64,000 nt of DNA from Flammeovirgaceae bacterium UBA6059 (GCA_002435755.1 DIYH01000027.1:1-64000); one strand, 5' to 3'. Counted from the first letter of the stretch, positions 1 to 8,193 are shown. Translations and numbers: made by a program. The notes: generated by a model from the letters alone, not told the origin.

Positions 1-20
1 ATTCCCGCCTACGCGGGAAT
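1..20. repeat. REP-like palindrome, copy 1
   Basis: A perfect stem of 8 bp (ATTCCCGC / GCGGGAAT) with a 4-base loop, followed by TGACG. A second copy with one stem mismatch is at 9383-9402, also followed by TGACG. Palindromes of this look are widely dispersed in intergenic DNA of many bacteria. The first one is cut by the window edge, so its outer limits are unknown. The rest of 21-175 holds a further ATTCCC...GGGAAT pair near 109-148 but no gene that I can see. Confidence 0.6.
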
Positions 21-175
21 GACGAGGGTGTGGGAACTGAACTAGTGTTTTTAGTCTACTTCTATGTAGTTTATCTACTGAAGAGGTCGGTAAAATGAAC
101 AAAACTGTCATTCCCTTGCGACTTTGCGCAGCTTAGGAGGTTTGGGAATCTCACTTGAGCATCTCCAACCGACAC

Positions 176-661
176 TCAAGTTCTCCTCCGCTTCAACCAA
201 TCCCCTAACGCAATGCCTGTAGCAAAAGGCCAGGGGCGGACTTTATCGATAGGAATGATCCTATAGTCGGCCAGTTCTTCTCCCATGTTGATTTCGCCAG
301 TAGCGACGACATGAAAAGCGATGATCAACTCATTTTTCTCAAAGAAGCTGTAGTTGCCCACAAACTCGCCTATCTCACCATCTAGCCCGAGCTCTTCTTT
401 CAACTCACGCAGCATTCCTTGCTCGGGCGTCTCGCCTTTCTCCAAATAGCCTGTCACAAGGCCATACCATTCCTTGGGCCAGCCTACATTTTGGATGAGG
501 ACAATGTCACCCTTGTACTCGATGATGCCTGCCACAACAGGCACAGGGTTATTCCAGAATACCTGACCACATGCGTCATCCGAACAAACTTGGCGCAAGT
601 AACCGTCACGGTCTTGTTCCATAAGAGCAGAACCACATTTTTGGCAAAAGGCAGCTTTCAT
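176..661 (-). CDS. NUDIX hydrolase with N-terminal zinc ribbon
   Basis: Probable nucleoside-diphosphate-X hydrolase, cytoplasmic, substrate not predictable. Residues C6, C9, C26 and C31 form a zinc ribbon of the kind found in NudC-type and related enzymes. The Nudix box runs from about G71 to L93 and is intact (GxxxxxEx7RExxEE), with R85, E86, E89 and E90 in place to bind Mg2+. At 161 residues it is a single-domain enzyme. It is the last gene of a five-gene minus-strand operon; its ATG overlaps the stop of the DinB gene by 4 bases, so translation is probably coupled. Family is clear, the exact substrate is not. Confidence 0.9.
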   Translation of the reverse strand: MKAAFCQKCGSALMEQDRDGYLRQVCSDDACGQVFWNNPVPVVAGIIEYKGDIVLIQNVGWPKEWYGLVTGYLEKGETPEQGMLRELKEELGLDGEIGEFVGNYSFFEKNELIIAFHVVATGEINMGEELADYRIIPIDKVRPWPFATGIALGDWLKRRRT

Positions 662-1188
662 GATACATTCTTTAGGATACGACGCACCTGACCTAAGTGC
701 CGATCAAAGTGAAAGTCAAAGAAATTCAGGGTCTGGCTCATGCTGATGCGACCTGCCAAAGGGTGACGAAACAATCCTTTTTGCTGGAGGTCGTCGGGTA
801 GCGTCTCCATCAGCTCATGCAGATTGCCACGCACTTCATCCCAGTCGGTTGTCAATTGCGGTAGCGTGATGTCGGTGGGTGCCTGAGGTAAGCGCATAGG
901 TGCCTTAAACTTAATCGGTGAAGCAAAAGTGACCTTGACCACTTGCAATTTGACCTTTGTCATAAGGTCAACCGGTGGTATCGTTTCAGGCTTTTGCGTC
1001 TTCTTACGAATGTACTTGTCTGTGCCCCATTCGGTGATGTAGAGGTGATGAAGGCACTGCAAGACTGACCATGCCCCTTCTTTTTCCGGTAGGGTCAATA
1101 CAGCCTCATCTAAGGATAATAGCTCGTCAGTCAATTGCCTTCTTTTGTCCTCCAACTGCTGGAAGCGCTGTTCATTTTTCGCGATCAT
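658..1188 (-). CDS. DinB-family four-helix metal-binding protein
   Basis: A 176-residue protein with the DinB/YfiT helical-bundle pattern: a His pair in the CLHHLY stretch early in the protein and a third His in the FDFHFDRHLGQV stretch near the C-terminus. These are the usual positions for a bound divalent metal. Members include thiol transferases and many proteins of unknown role, so no reaction is assigned. It overlaps the transglutaminase-like gene upstream and the NUDIX gene downstream by 4 bases each, so it sits inside the TetR-controlled operon. Two other DinB-type proteins occur in this window (6781-7269 and 35836-36321). Confidence 0.85.
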   Translation of the reverse strand: MIAKNEQRFQQLEDKRRQLTDELLSLDEAVLTLPEKEGAWSVLQCLHHLYITEWGTDKYIRKKTQKPETIPPVDLMTKVKLQVVKVTFASPIKFKAPMRLPQAPTDITLPQLTTDWDEVRGNLHELMETLPDDLQQKGLFRHPLAGRISMSQTLNFFDFHFDRHLGQVRRILKNVS

Positions 1189-1838
1189 GTGTCTGTGGTT
1201 ACCATGAATTTATAGACCGAATTGCTCTGATCCTTGAAGATGTGGGGGTAGTGCTTTTGTAGCTCGGAGATGAATAGCTCACGCGGCATATCGTCGAATA
1301 CGCCATAGTCGTGCTTGTACTCCATAAATTGGTGGCCGCCCTCATTGTACTCCTGGAATAGCGAGTCGGACTTGCCGTCGAACTCCAGTGGCGCAACCTG
1401 ATACATCTCACAAAGCTCTTTGTTGAAGGCGGGGGTCGCTTTTACCCATTGCCCCTCAAGGTACAGTTCGGTATAGCCATGGAAAACTAGCAGATCAGTC
1501 TTGAGGTACTCCAGCACCTTCTCCACGCCGATGTGATTCTTCACAATGCCAAAACCAAGCCGTGACGGAATCCCCAACACCCGCGCACAAGCCGCCAACA
1601 GGTTGGATTTCTCAACGCAATAGCCCCGATCCTTCTTTAGCAAGCTTGAAGCCTTCAGCCCATCACGGGTCAACACCAGGTCATAAGGATGATACATAAA
1701 CCCATCGCGAATGGCATAGTAAAGGTCCACCGCCTGGTCCAGCTGGCTGCCACCCGCCTGGGTATGCTGATGGGCATAGTCAATGACCGCCGGATGATCC
1801 GAATCGATATAGGCCGTCGGCCTGAGATAGTTATCCAT
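1185..1838 (-). CDS. Transglutaminase-like cysteine protein
   Basis: A 217-residue transglutaminase-fold protein. The segment GYCVEKSNLLAACARVLGIP holds the expected nucleophilic Cys and the helix that follows it in this family. A His lies in the next conserved strand (FHGYTELYL). The third position, normally an Asp in a W-x-x-x-D-x-T context, reads WVKATPAFN here, so the Asp of the usual triad is not obvious. No signal peptide is visible, which suggests a cytoplasmic protein. It may be a protease, an amide hydrolase or a non-catalytic member. The ATG lies within the end of the DUF4442 gene (8-base overlap). Confidence 0.8.
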   Translation of the reverse strand: MDNYLRPTAYIDSDHPAVIDYAHQHTQAGGSQLDQAVDLYYAIRDGFMYHPYDLVLTRDGLKASSLLKKDRGYCVEKSNLLAACARVLGIPSRLGFGIVKNHIGVEKVLEYLKTDLLVFHGYTELYLEGQWVKATPAFNKELCEMYQVAPLEFDGKSDSLFQEYNEGGHQFMEYKHDYGVFDDMPRELFISELQKHYPHIFKDQSNSVYKFMVTTDT

Positions 1839-2328
1839 GTGCTGCTTTTTTCCTCGCTTGTTTTTGTTGATAATGCTGCTTGGTCGCCACGTAGAGGGTT
1901 CGCTGTACTACCGCAACCACTTTATCCTCGGCATCTTTGAGCTGTACGTCCAGGACATAGTCCTTCTCCCCCAGCCCCTCCACTTCTGACCGTATATCCT
2001 CTATCTGATCGGGCGTTAACACGAATCTGGCTGTCAATGTCGTCTTGCCAGGTCGCACAAACTTGATGCTCCCCGCCTTGTCCCACACCACAAACTGCTT
2101 CCCAAGGATATTGATCAGCATGATCATGTACATGGGGTCGGTCGCGGCAAACATGCTACCGCCAAATATCGTCCCCACATAGTTGCGCGTCTGCCAATTG
2201 CGGAGCACCTTGATCCGCACCTCGTGATAGTCATCTGCCAGGTAAGTCACACGCCCACCCGTCCTGCGGTAGACCGGCGACAGGTTAAACAGCCATTTGA
2301 GCCTTTTACTTTTCCAACTCTCCTTCAT
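1831..2328 (-). CDS. DUF4442 hotdog-fold (thioesterase-like) protein
   Basis: A 165-residue protein resembling DUF4442, a hotdog-fold family related to acyl-CoA thioesterases. The central stretch NYVGTIFGGSMFAATDPMYM has the glycine-rich turn followed by the long hotdog helix, which is where the acyl substrate usually packs. It directly follows the TetR gene and overlaps it by 4 bases (ATGA). A TetR plus a hotdog protein suggests response to an acyl or lipid ligand, which is inference. A second TetR/hotdog module lies at 23688-24818. Confidence 0.8.
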   Translation of the reverse strand: MKESWKSKRLKWLFNLSPVYRRTGGRVTYLADDYHEVRIKVLRNWQTRNYVGTIFGGSMFAATDPMYMIMLINILGKQFVVWDKAGSIKFVRPGKTTLTARFVLTPDQIEDIRSEVEGLGEKDYVLDVQLKDAEDKVVAVVQRTLYVATKQHYQQKQARKKAAHG

Positions 2329-2921
2329 GCTTCCTCGCTCATTTGTCGGATCAACTCCAGCTGATGATCAGCCGCCACATGCAGGTAGTAGGCATCTTTA
2401 TGCAGCTTGGCCAGCAAGATCGCACCCTCCAGCGCACTGATCATGATGACGGCTGTTTTCCTAGGGTCTACCCTACCGGGAATATCTCCGAGGGCTATAC
2501 CTTCTTCGATCTTTTTCGTGACCAACACTTCCCAGCTCCTGGCTGCCTTTCTTACGGCTACCGCCAATAATCCATCCTGGTCATCAACCTCAACACTGCT
2601 GTTAAGGATAGGACAACCCCCTTTGATGGGCGGTTTGTAAATGAACTTCCGAAATACCTCGACAAAAGCACGCAACTGATCCAAGGGTCGCTGCTCATCA
2701 GTCATCACCTCCACAAACTGCTGCTGCATCTCATCAAAGGCATAGCGGAACGCCTCGACCGTCAACTCCTCCTTGTTCACAAAGTGATTGTAGATACCCC
2801 CCTTCTTCAAACCGGTACTTGCCATCACATCGGAGATGGATGCCCCGGAGTAGCCTTTGACATTGAAAATTTTGGCTGCCTCGGCGATAATATTTTGACG
2901 TGTAGTAGCTGCTTTGCTCAT
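2325..2921 (-). CDS. TetR/AcrR-family repressor, first gene of operon
   Basis: A 198-residue TetR regulator. The N-terminal helix-turn-helix covers about residues 12-50 (IFNVKGYSGASISDVMAST and then GIYNHFVNKEEL). The C-terminal two thirds is the ligand-binding helical domain, with a CPILNSSVE segment typical of one AcrR/NemR-like branch. A perfect palindrome abuts the start codon (2922-2943), so autorepression of the whole five-gene operon is very likely. Its HTH is closely similar to the TetR at 24237-24818, and both palindromes share the core ACCGATCGGT. The ligand is unknown. Confidence 0.95.
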   Translation of the reverse strand: MSKAATTRQNIIAEAAKIFNVKGYSGASISDVMASTGLKKGGIYNHFVNKEELTVEAFRYAFDEMQQQFVEVMTDEQRPLDQLRAFVEVFRKFIYKPPIKGGCPILNSSVEVDDQDGLLAVAVRKAARSWEVLVTKKIEEGIALGDIPGRVDPRKTAVIMISALEGAILLAKLHKDAYYLHVAADHQLELIRQMSEEA

Positions 2922-2943
2922 TTACAGACCGATCGGTCTGTAA
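2922..2943. promoter_or_regulatory. TetR operator palindrome
   Basis: A perfect 22-bp inverted repeat with half-site TTACAGACCGA and its exact complement, no spacer. It lies immediately next to the ATG of the TetR gene (2921, minus strand), so a bound repressor would cover the translation start region as well as the leader. The core ACCGATCGGT recurs in the operators at 24203-24218 and 24841-24858. Confidence 0.85.
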
Positions 2944-3136
2944 TGTAGCGAGAAAAGTTGGGTCGGCGAAACCAACTTCATTAATACAAACGACTTTGTG
3001 TTAGAGAACTATTAGTAACCAATATCCTTGATCGGAAAATTCTTCTCCCGTTCGGAAAAGGATTGATATAAAAATGTTACTTTTTCTAGAATCTAGCATT
3101 AATATTTGAATTGGGACTTATATCAATAAGGCTACT
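2944..3136. other. Leader region upstream of the reverse transcriptase
   Basis: An A+T-rich 193-base gap between the TetR operator and the RT start. From 3020 to 3065 a stem can form (CAATATCCTT with a 2-base bulge against AAGGATTG). Inside it are two near-identical decamers, GATCGGAAAA (3030-3039) and GTTCGGAAAA (3050-3059). Several defence RTs carry a noncoding RNA just upstream; whether this segment is one cannot be told from sequence alone. No good -7/-33 pair was recognised. Confidence 0.3.
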
Positions 3137-4741
3137 ATGGAGTTGAAGAAAGCCGTACAATTAGCAATTAACAATGTTCAGCAGGAAGGTTTAACAGATA
3201 TATTCCCAAGACCATTTGAGGTGGATTTACTAAAGGATACTGCATTTAAAAACAGAATATATGAAACGGTCAAAAAATCAATAGAAGATGCTACTGAAAA
3301 GAACAATCTTAAAAGTGGAAAGGGTCTTACAACCTTAAAAGTACATCCAATTAGTCACGTTCTATATCCCAAAAAGGAGGCGTTTGACTTTAGAAAATGT
3401 GCTTTGATTGATCCCTTAGATACAATAAAATACTTATCAATCGCCTTGCTAATCGCCCCAAAAATCGAGAAAAATCGAGTACTCAAATCTAAAAAACGAG
3501 TCTTTTCATACCGTTTCAAATCTGATCCAGGTGGCAAGTATGTGTTTGATCCCAAATACAATTTCACCTCATTTAATGAAAACGTCAACATCCAAACTAA
3601 GAAGCGATCGATTAAAATTCTTGTAAAGTGTGACATTTCGAATTTTTATGATCGCCTTAATCTTCACAGACTAGAATCAATATTATTATCACTAAGTGTA
3701 AATAAGGGGCACGTCAAATTATTGAACGAACTCTTACTTTTTTGGGCAAACAGGGATTCATATGGCTTGCCAGTAGGATCCAACGCAAGCAGAATTTTAG
3801 CAGAAGCGGCGCTATTGGATATTGACCGGTTTCTGCTCTCCCACAATGTGAATTTTTGCCGATTTGTTGATGATTTTCGATTTTTTGCTCCTGATGCAAA
3901 AACGGCTCACTATTGGCTTTCACTTCTCGTTGAAAGGCTAAGTATTGAAGGCCTTTACATCAATCAAAGCAAAACGTACATTGAGGATACCTCCGAAAGA
4001 AAAAGTGAATTCGACCAAGAAGAAATACAGAAACTAAAATCGAAGCGCACCAAAGAGGTAAAGCTTGTCTCAGGATACTCTGGTACAATCCCAACCAAAT
4101 TTAGGAATGCTTCAAAAAATGAAATAAAGAATATCCAAGAAAAATCGACTATAGAGATTGTCAAAGGATTAGAGGAAACCAAGCTTATAAAACCAGACGA
4201 ATTCCGCCAATACTGTAGAGTCATTTTATATAAGAAGGAATTTGATAGGTTCTCGAATTTGCCAGTGTATCTTGAAAAATTCCCTCAGTTCCATCCATAT
4301 GTGGTGGATTTACTCAAAAAACACACCAATGAAATACCTGACGATATTAAAAATTCTTTAAGAGATAGCTTCAGTAAACTCTTGTCCCAGTCCCACTATT
4401 TACCAGAATACATAGCGATAGCAATTGTTGACCTTCTAGCAACTAATGGTTTTAAGAATGCAGATGCTCTTTTTACTTATTTCCGAGAGTTAAGAAGAAA
4501 CGCGGGAGCTTACATTGGTAGAGCTACACTTGAATCTCTCGAGAGAATAATTGACAGAGGACAGGTATTAGAAATTAGACAGTATTACAGTCGAGCTGAC
4601 CTTTGGGAAAAAAGACAAATTGTCAGAATAGTTGATCGAAAGCTGCACCTCGAAGAAAAAAATGCTTGGTTTAAAAATATTAAGATGAATGAATCAGAAG
4701 AGCTTTTTCTTATTGGATCTATCTCCAAGGATAGAAAGTAA
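3137..4741 (+). CDS. Stand-alone reverse transcriptase, defence (UG/DRT)-like
   Basis: A 534-residue RNA-directed DNA polymerase. Palm motifs are readable: KCDISNFYD near 164-172 with the first catalytic Asp (D166), GLPVGSNASRILAE near 210-223, and the catalytic FVDD at 243-246, followed by N-x-SKT near 276-280. The C-terminal part after about residue 330 is long and helical, without a maturase, HNH or retron partner domain. That architecture resembles the 'unknown group'/DRT and Abi-type RTs implicated in phage defence rather than group II intron RTs. No msr/msd-like or intron RNA was recognised around it. The gene is visibly A+T-richer than its neighbours and stands alone, flanked by gaps of about 190 and 250 bases, which suggests horizontal acquisition. 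The RT call is firm; the defence role is inference. Confidence 0.9.
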   Translation: MELKKAVQLAINNVQQEGLTDIFPRPFEVDLLKDTAFKNRIYETVKKSIEDATEKNNLKSGKGLTTLKVHPISHVLYPKKEAFDFRKCALIDPLDTIKYLSIALLIAPKIEKNRVLKSKKRVFSYRFKSDPGGKYVFDPKYNFTSFNENVNIQTKKRSIKILVKCDISNFYDRLNLHRLESILLSLSVNKGHVKLLNELLLFWANRDSYGLPVGSNASRILAEAALLDIDRFLLSHNVNFCRFVDDFRFFAPDAKTAHYWLSLLVERLSIEGLYINQSKTYIEDTSERKSEFDQEEIQKLKSKRTKEVKLVSGYSGTIPTKFRNASKNEIKNIQEKSTIEIVKGLEETKLIKPDEFRQYCRVILYKKEFDRFSNLPVYLEKFPQFHPYVVDLLKKHTNEIPDDIKNSLRDSFSKLLSQSHYLPEYIAIAIVDLLATNGFKNADALFTYFRELRRNAGAYIGRATLESLERIIDRGQVLEIRQYYSRADLWEKRQIVRIVDRKLHLEEKNAWFKNIKMNESEELFLIGSISKDRK

Positions 4742-4993
4742 TCGCCAATTTTAGTCTTAGCGTCTCTCTGAGATCAGAGGAAATAATTCATTACAGCTCA
4801 GGTGTCCACTTGCCTGACGGCTAAGTAGAAAATCAAAACAATGCCTGTTTTCCGTCAAAGTAAGCTTGAATTAGGATGGGACCGATCAAGCCATCTAAAA
4901 ACTGTTATTTCGATGTTGTATACCTGAGAAAGATCATTTTGGATGGGTCAGATTAGCTTTTATTTACTCAGCTAAATCATAGCGTTAGGTTAA
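4742..4993. other. Gene-free spacer after the reverse transcriptase
   Basis: About 250 bases without a convincing gene. It contains a decamer GTCTTAGCGT (4754-4763) that recurs at 5675-5684, each time just after the end of a gene. It also has a short possible stem (TTAGC...GCTAA) near 4954-4976. The end, AGCGTTAGGT at 4981-4990, looks like an integron attC core but lacks the partner half (see rejected items). Confidence 0.4.
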
Positions 4994-5641
4994 ATGAAGA
5001 GCATTTTATTAGTTGTTATACTAGCCATCCAATCTTTTACCGTTTTGGCCCAGTCTTATTTATCCCTCAATGTGGGGCCCGCACTGCCCAGAGGTGAATA
5101 TGCAAGCACAAATCTCAACAATGATGTTCTCGGTTTTGCTGACCTAGGGATTTCAGCATCACTGAAGTATACCAAGTGGCTCGAAAACCACAAAATGGGT
5201 TTTTTAATTGATGTGGGGATGATGCGCAATGCATTCGATGAGGAAAGGTACGAAAGTGCCCTTGACGGTCAATTCGGTAGTATTTCAGGTCTTTCGATCA
5301 ATTCCGATGCTTATCGGGTCACCACGGTAATGCCTGGCATGCTCATCGGCAGATACGATGAGAGCCATGACTCGGATGTGTATGCCTTCGTAAAATTAGG
5401 AATGATGTCAGTAGCCACGCCTTCAGTTTCCATCGCATCCGATGAAACCACGGAAACTATTGATAGTCAATCAGCGACAGGCTTTGGCTATGGCGCAGGA
5501 GTAGGGGCACATTGGACGCTCATAGGTAGGTTGGGATTATGTGGCACGGTCGAGTATGTTGGTGGCACTGCAAATCTTGAAGGTTTCGATCAACCCATCG
5601 GCAATCTCAGCGCACTTCTAGGCGTCACACTGCATTTTTGA
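4994..5641 (+). CDS. Outer-membrane beta-barrel-like protein
   Basis: A 215-residue exported protein with an N-terminal signal peptide (hydrophobic stretch ending LAQ near residue 20). The mature part alternates polar and hydrophobic residues, is rich in Gly and aromatic residues, and ends in LLGVTLHF; a terminal Phe is typical of outer-membrane barrels. The start of the mature chain (SLNVGPALPRGEY) resembles the Bacteroidota outer-membrane beta-barrel families that begin with a strand reading 'GPALPxG'. No specific function. It stands alone between the RT and a gap carrying short repeats. Confidence 0.75.
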   Translation: MKSILLVVILAIQSFTVLAQSYLSLNVGPALPRGEYASTNLNNDVLGFADLGISASLKYTKWLENHKMGFLIDVGMMRNAFDEERYESALDGQFGSISGLSINSDAYRVTTVMPGMLIGRYDESHDSDVYAFVKLGMMSVATPSVSIASDETTETIDSQSATGFGYGAGVGAHWTLIGRLGLCGTVEYVGGTANLEGFDQPIGNLSALLGVTLHF

Positions 5642-5674
5642 TTTTCGGATACTGACTTTTTATTACACTCTTGG

Positions 5675-5773
5675 TCTTAGCGTATCTCCAAGACTAATAA
5701 GCATTGATACTGTACCCAATACCAACTAATTAAGAAATATAGATGAAGGCACGGATTGCAAATCCGCGTTAGC
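5675..5773. repeat. Short repeats and tRNA-Cys-like hairpin
   Basis: After the barrel gene there is a second GTCTTAGCGT (5675-5684) within a small stem (CTTGG 5671-5675, CCAAG 5689-5693). Further on, 5752-5766 reads CGGATTGCAAATCCG, a 6-bp stem around GCA that is identical to the anticodon arm of bacterial tRNA-Cys. No acceptor, D or T arms are present, so it is not a tRNA gene. It may be a relic of an integration event or a coincidental palindrome. The rest of 5642-5870 shows no gene. Confidence 0.35.
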
Positions 5774-5870
5774 CACCGCTTTTTATTCAGAGATATAAGC
5801 TGTTGAGGATAAGCTGATAATCTTTTGGACTTTGATCCGTAATTGATACTTAGCATCAAAGTTCTAACCT

Positions 5871-6680
5871 ATGAAGCTCTTCTTGCCTTCCGCATTATCC
5901 CTGTTTCTAAGTTTTTCATCACCTGCTCAGTCTGAGATAGTTCATAAGACTTACGATACAGAATTCGGTCGCTTTGACTTATGGTTTAATGGTGATCAGG
6001 TATCCGGAACGTATGAGATCGCACCTAAGAAGATCATCGGTTCCATCTGGGCGACACTCGAAGGTCAGGTCGCCTCTGGGCGCTGGACTGATCCCGATGG
6101 TGTTGGTGATATCATCCTGACTTTTGAAGAAGGTTTTAAGCAGTTTCACGCCGACTACCGTGGAGATGATGAGCCCGACAAGTGGTACAGGGGCCAGTGG
6201 CATGGCACTATTCAAAACGCCACATCATCAGAGGAAGCTCCATGCTCCGGTCCTTCTCATCAGTTGGTCAGGCCTTTTCTGGGCACATGGCTGGAATATG
6301 AATTAACGGAAGATGATACTGAGAACTTTATCGGCACCTTAGAGGTCAGGCTTGGAGTCGGAGGTTGTTCGCTATTACAGCAGTTCCACAGCCCTGACTC
6401 AAGCTTCTTCTATTCTACTCAGGGCTTTGTTGACGTGGCTTCAGGGTTTTGGGAGGAGACTTATGTCTTCAGTACCGGCCGTATTTCTGAGTATCAATGG
6501 ATCGTGGATCAAGGTGATGTTGTACAACGACGTATTGGAGGCTCCAGATCAACAGGCACTATGCATCAGCTGAGATTTACCGAAGTAACTGACAAAGGCT
6601 ACATTGTAGTTCAGGAAACTTCTAATGATGGTGGCCAAACCTGGATCGCTGGAGAAAGAACTAGAGTGAAGCGGAAATAG
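5871..6680 (+). CDS. Secreted protein of unknown function
   Basis: A 269-residue exported protein. A signal peptide is clear (MKLFLPSALSLFLSFSSPAQ, cleavage near residue 20). The first half of the mature chain has features of small lipocalin-like or SMBP-type repeats: FDLWFNGDQVSGTYEI, then SGRWTD and GQWHGT, alternating Trp/Gly strands. The second half (from about residue 125) resembles a beta-rich fold with repeated 'G.W.E/I.R' strands, similar to proteins annotated DUF1579. I do not recognise a specific function. It is monocistronic by spacing. Confidence 0.65.
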   Translation: MKLFLPSALSLFLSFSSPAQSEIVHKTYDTEFGRFDLWFNGDQVSGTYEIAPKKIIGSIWATLEGQVASGRWTDPDGVGDIILTFEEGFKQFHADYRGDDEPDKWYRGQWHGTIQNATSSEEAPCSGPSHQLVRPFLGTWLEYELTEDDTENFIGTLEVRLGVGGCSLLQQFHSPDSSFFYSTQGFVDVASGFWEETYVFSTGRISEYQWIVDQGDVVQRRIGGSRSTGTMHQLRFTEVTDKGYIVVQETSNDGGQTWIAGERTRVKRK

Positions 6681-6780
6681 ACCCTCCTTACGCAGCATTA
6701 TCAACACGGATCACAAATTCATATAAGCTAACCGGCTGGTTTGAATCAAACAGATTAGCTTTAAGTTATTAGCTCAAGTT

Positions 6781-7269
6781 ATGAAGACTTCAACCCAACT
6801 AGCCAGTCGACTCAGAGAAGTTCTCCTCAGTGGAAAATGGGTCGCCAATACTAATCTCAAAGAACAGCTCTCAAATGTGACTTTAGAGCAGGCCACTAAG
6901 CAAGTCGGAGACCTTAATACAATCGCCCTCCTCACTTTTCATTTGAACTATTATGTGGCTGGCGTGCTTCACTTCTTCAATACTGGCAACCTCGAAATCA
7001 GGGATAAATACAGCTTTGATATGGCGCCTCTTACATCAGAAGCGGATTGGCAGAAAATGAAAGATGAGCTCTGGTCAAATGCTGAAGAATTTGCTAAACA
7101 TGTTGACCAATTTTCTGAAGAGCAACTCAATCAAGTCTTTGTCAAGGAAGAATACGGGGACTATCGCCGAAGTATCGATGGTACGATTGAGCACTGCTAC
7201 TATCACCTTGGGCAGATTGTGTTGATCAAGAAGTTGTTGATTGCAAATAACCAGTCTAAGAGGCAATAG
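6781..7269 (+). CDS. DinB-family protein
   Basis: A 162-residue DinB-type four-helix bundle. Candidate metal-binding histidines are in TFHLNYYVAGVLHFF in the first half and in HCYYHLGQIVLIKKLL near the C-terminus, the position of the last conserved His in the family. Close relatives in Bacteroidota are annotated DUF1572 or 'DinB family' without a known reaction. It is separated by about 100 bases from the gene upstream and is convergent with the lipoprotein gene at 7293. A cytoplasmic protein is likely, since no signal sequence is seen. Confidence 0.8.
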   Translation: MKTSTQLASRLREVLLSGKWVANTNLKEQLSNVTLEQATKQVGDLNTIALLTFHLNYYVAGVLHFFNTGNLEIRDKYSFDMAPLTSEADWQKMKDELWSNAEEFAKHVDQFSEEQLNQVFVKEEYGDYRRSIDGTIEHCYYHLGQIVLIKKLLIANNQSKRQ

Positions 7270-7292
7270 TCGTCCACGACATAATGAAGCCT

Positions 7293-7862
7293 CTAGCGTG
7301 TAAACACTATCCTTAAGGTAGCTGCTATTGTATTGGCACTGCCATCGTCATCAATATCATCTTGCTCCTCTATGTCCACAAGACCCTCAAACCTTGTATC
7401 GGAATAAGAAACAATTTCAATTTCCAATTCGTCCGTTGTGCCCCTGTCGAACAGCAAGGCTTGATCGTTGTTGGTAACCTCCCATGTACCTGAGTCAGTA
7501 CCCTGGTCGTCTGAAACTTCATAAGTTCCGTCGGCTTTGAAAGTAAAAGTTCCTTCAAAGCTTTCAGTTAATGCCTCTGTCAAGGAATCTTCAAACTCCT
7601 GGGCGAACTCATCAGCTTCAGCTTCTGAACCACCAAGATCAATTAAAACCTGTCTCAGTTCCTCAATGAGTGCGGAGACATCTTGTCCATCGATCAAAAA
7701 AGAGTCAAAAGTTGCCGATGCACCTGTCCACGTGCCTACAATCGTTCCTGCTACTCCATCAGGTGCACTATCATCATCCCCGCATCCTGTGAACAACAAC
7801 ATCAATGCAACAGCGCATAGAGAAAACAATTTGAAGAGTCTGTTAAGTATCATTTGCTTCAT
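7293..7862 (-). CDS. Lipoprotein with lipocalin-like beta domain
   Basis: A 189-residue lipoprotein. The signal ends with a lipobox, LLFTGCGDDDS, so the mature N-terminal Cys is near residue 27; the following acidic run is common on exported Bacteroidota lipoproteins. The mature domain begins VGTWTGASATF and later has GTFTFKADGTYEVSDDQGTD and SGTWEVTNN, the G-x-W strand pattern of lipocalin-like domains in this phylum. A ligand cannot be predicted. It is monocistronic, convergent with the DinB gene. Confidence 0.8.
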   Translation of the reverse strand: MKQMILNRLFKLFSLCAVALMLLFTGCGDDDSAPDGVAGTIVGTWTGASATFDSFLIDGQDVSALIEELRQVLIDLGGSEAEADEFAQEFEDSLTEALTESFEGTFTFKADGTYEVSDDQGTDSGTWEVTNNDQALLFDRGTTDELEIEIVSYSDTRFEGLVDIEEQDDIDDDGSANTIAATLRIVFTR

Positions 7863-8193
7863 AGTATTTAAAGATTCACAATGATAAAGAAACAGTCAAA
7901 GTTTAGATACTCCACGTAGGGTTTTTATTGAGCTCCAAATAGCGGCAGTAATAGTTGGCTATAATGTTGATAGATTTGGATGCTAACGCTGGTAAACGAA
8001 CAACTAATACGCCGTAGTAGGGGCACTCAGTCTGAAGCCAAGCAAAGAGGCTTCACCTCAGATAGTCAGAATGATATTTTGGCAGCTTCCAAACTAATAC
8101 TTAGGCTATTGCCATAGGATAACTATAATTGCTAAGAATCCCTTCTCTGCTGTACTATAAAGTAGGTCAGACTATGTTCTTCAAGTTGAGAAA
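7863..8193. other. Intergenic region, no gene seen
   Basis: A 331-base gap between divergently oriented genes. It contains TAGATTTG at 7971-7978, a match to the Bacteroidota -7 element TAnnTTTG on the plus strand but with no well-placed -33, and a short stem (GAAGCC...GGCTTC) near 8033-8053. I see no RNA gene or open frame worth reporting. Confidence 0.4.

Noticed and set aside
3137..4741. Group II intron or retron
   Set aside because: No maturase or HNH domain, no recognisable domain V, and no msr/msd-like structure next to the RT.
4981..4990. Integron attC-like core AGCGTTAGGT before the barrel gene
   Set aside because: The matching inverse core (RYYYAAC type) is missing in the preceding 250 bases and no integrase is in the window.
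5752..5766. tRNA-Cys gene
   Set aside because: Only an anticodon-arm-like hairpin exists; acceptor, D and T arms are absent.
7971..7978. Promoter TAGATTTG in the 7863-8193 gap
   Set aside because: No -33 element at a suitable distance and the nearest start codon is over 200 bases away.
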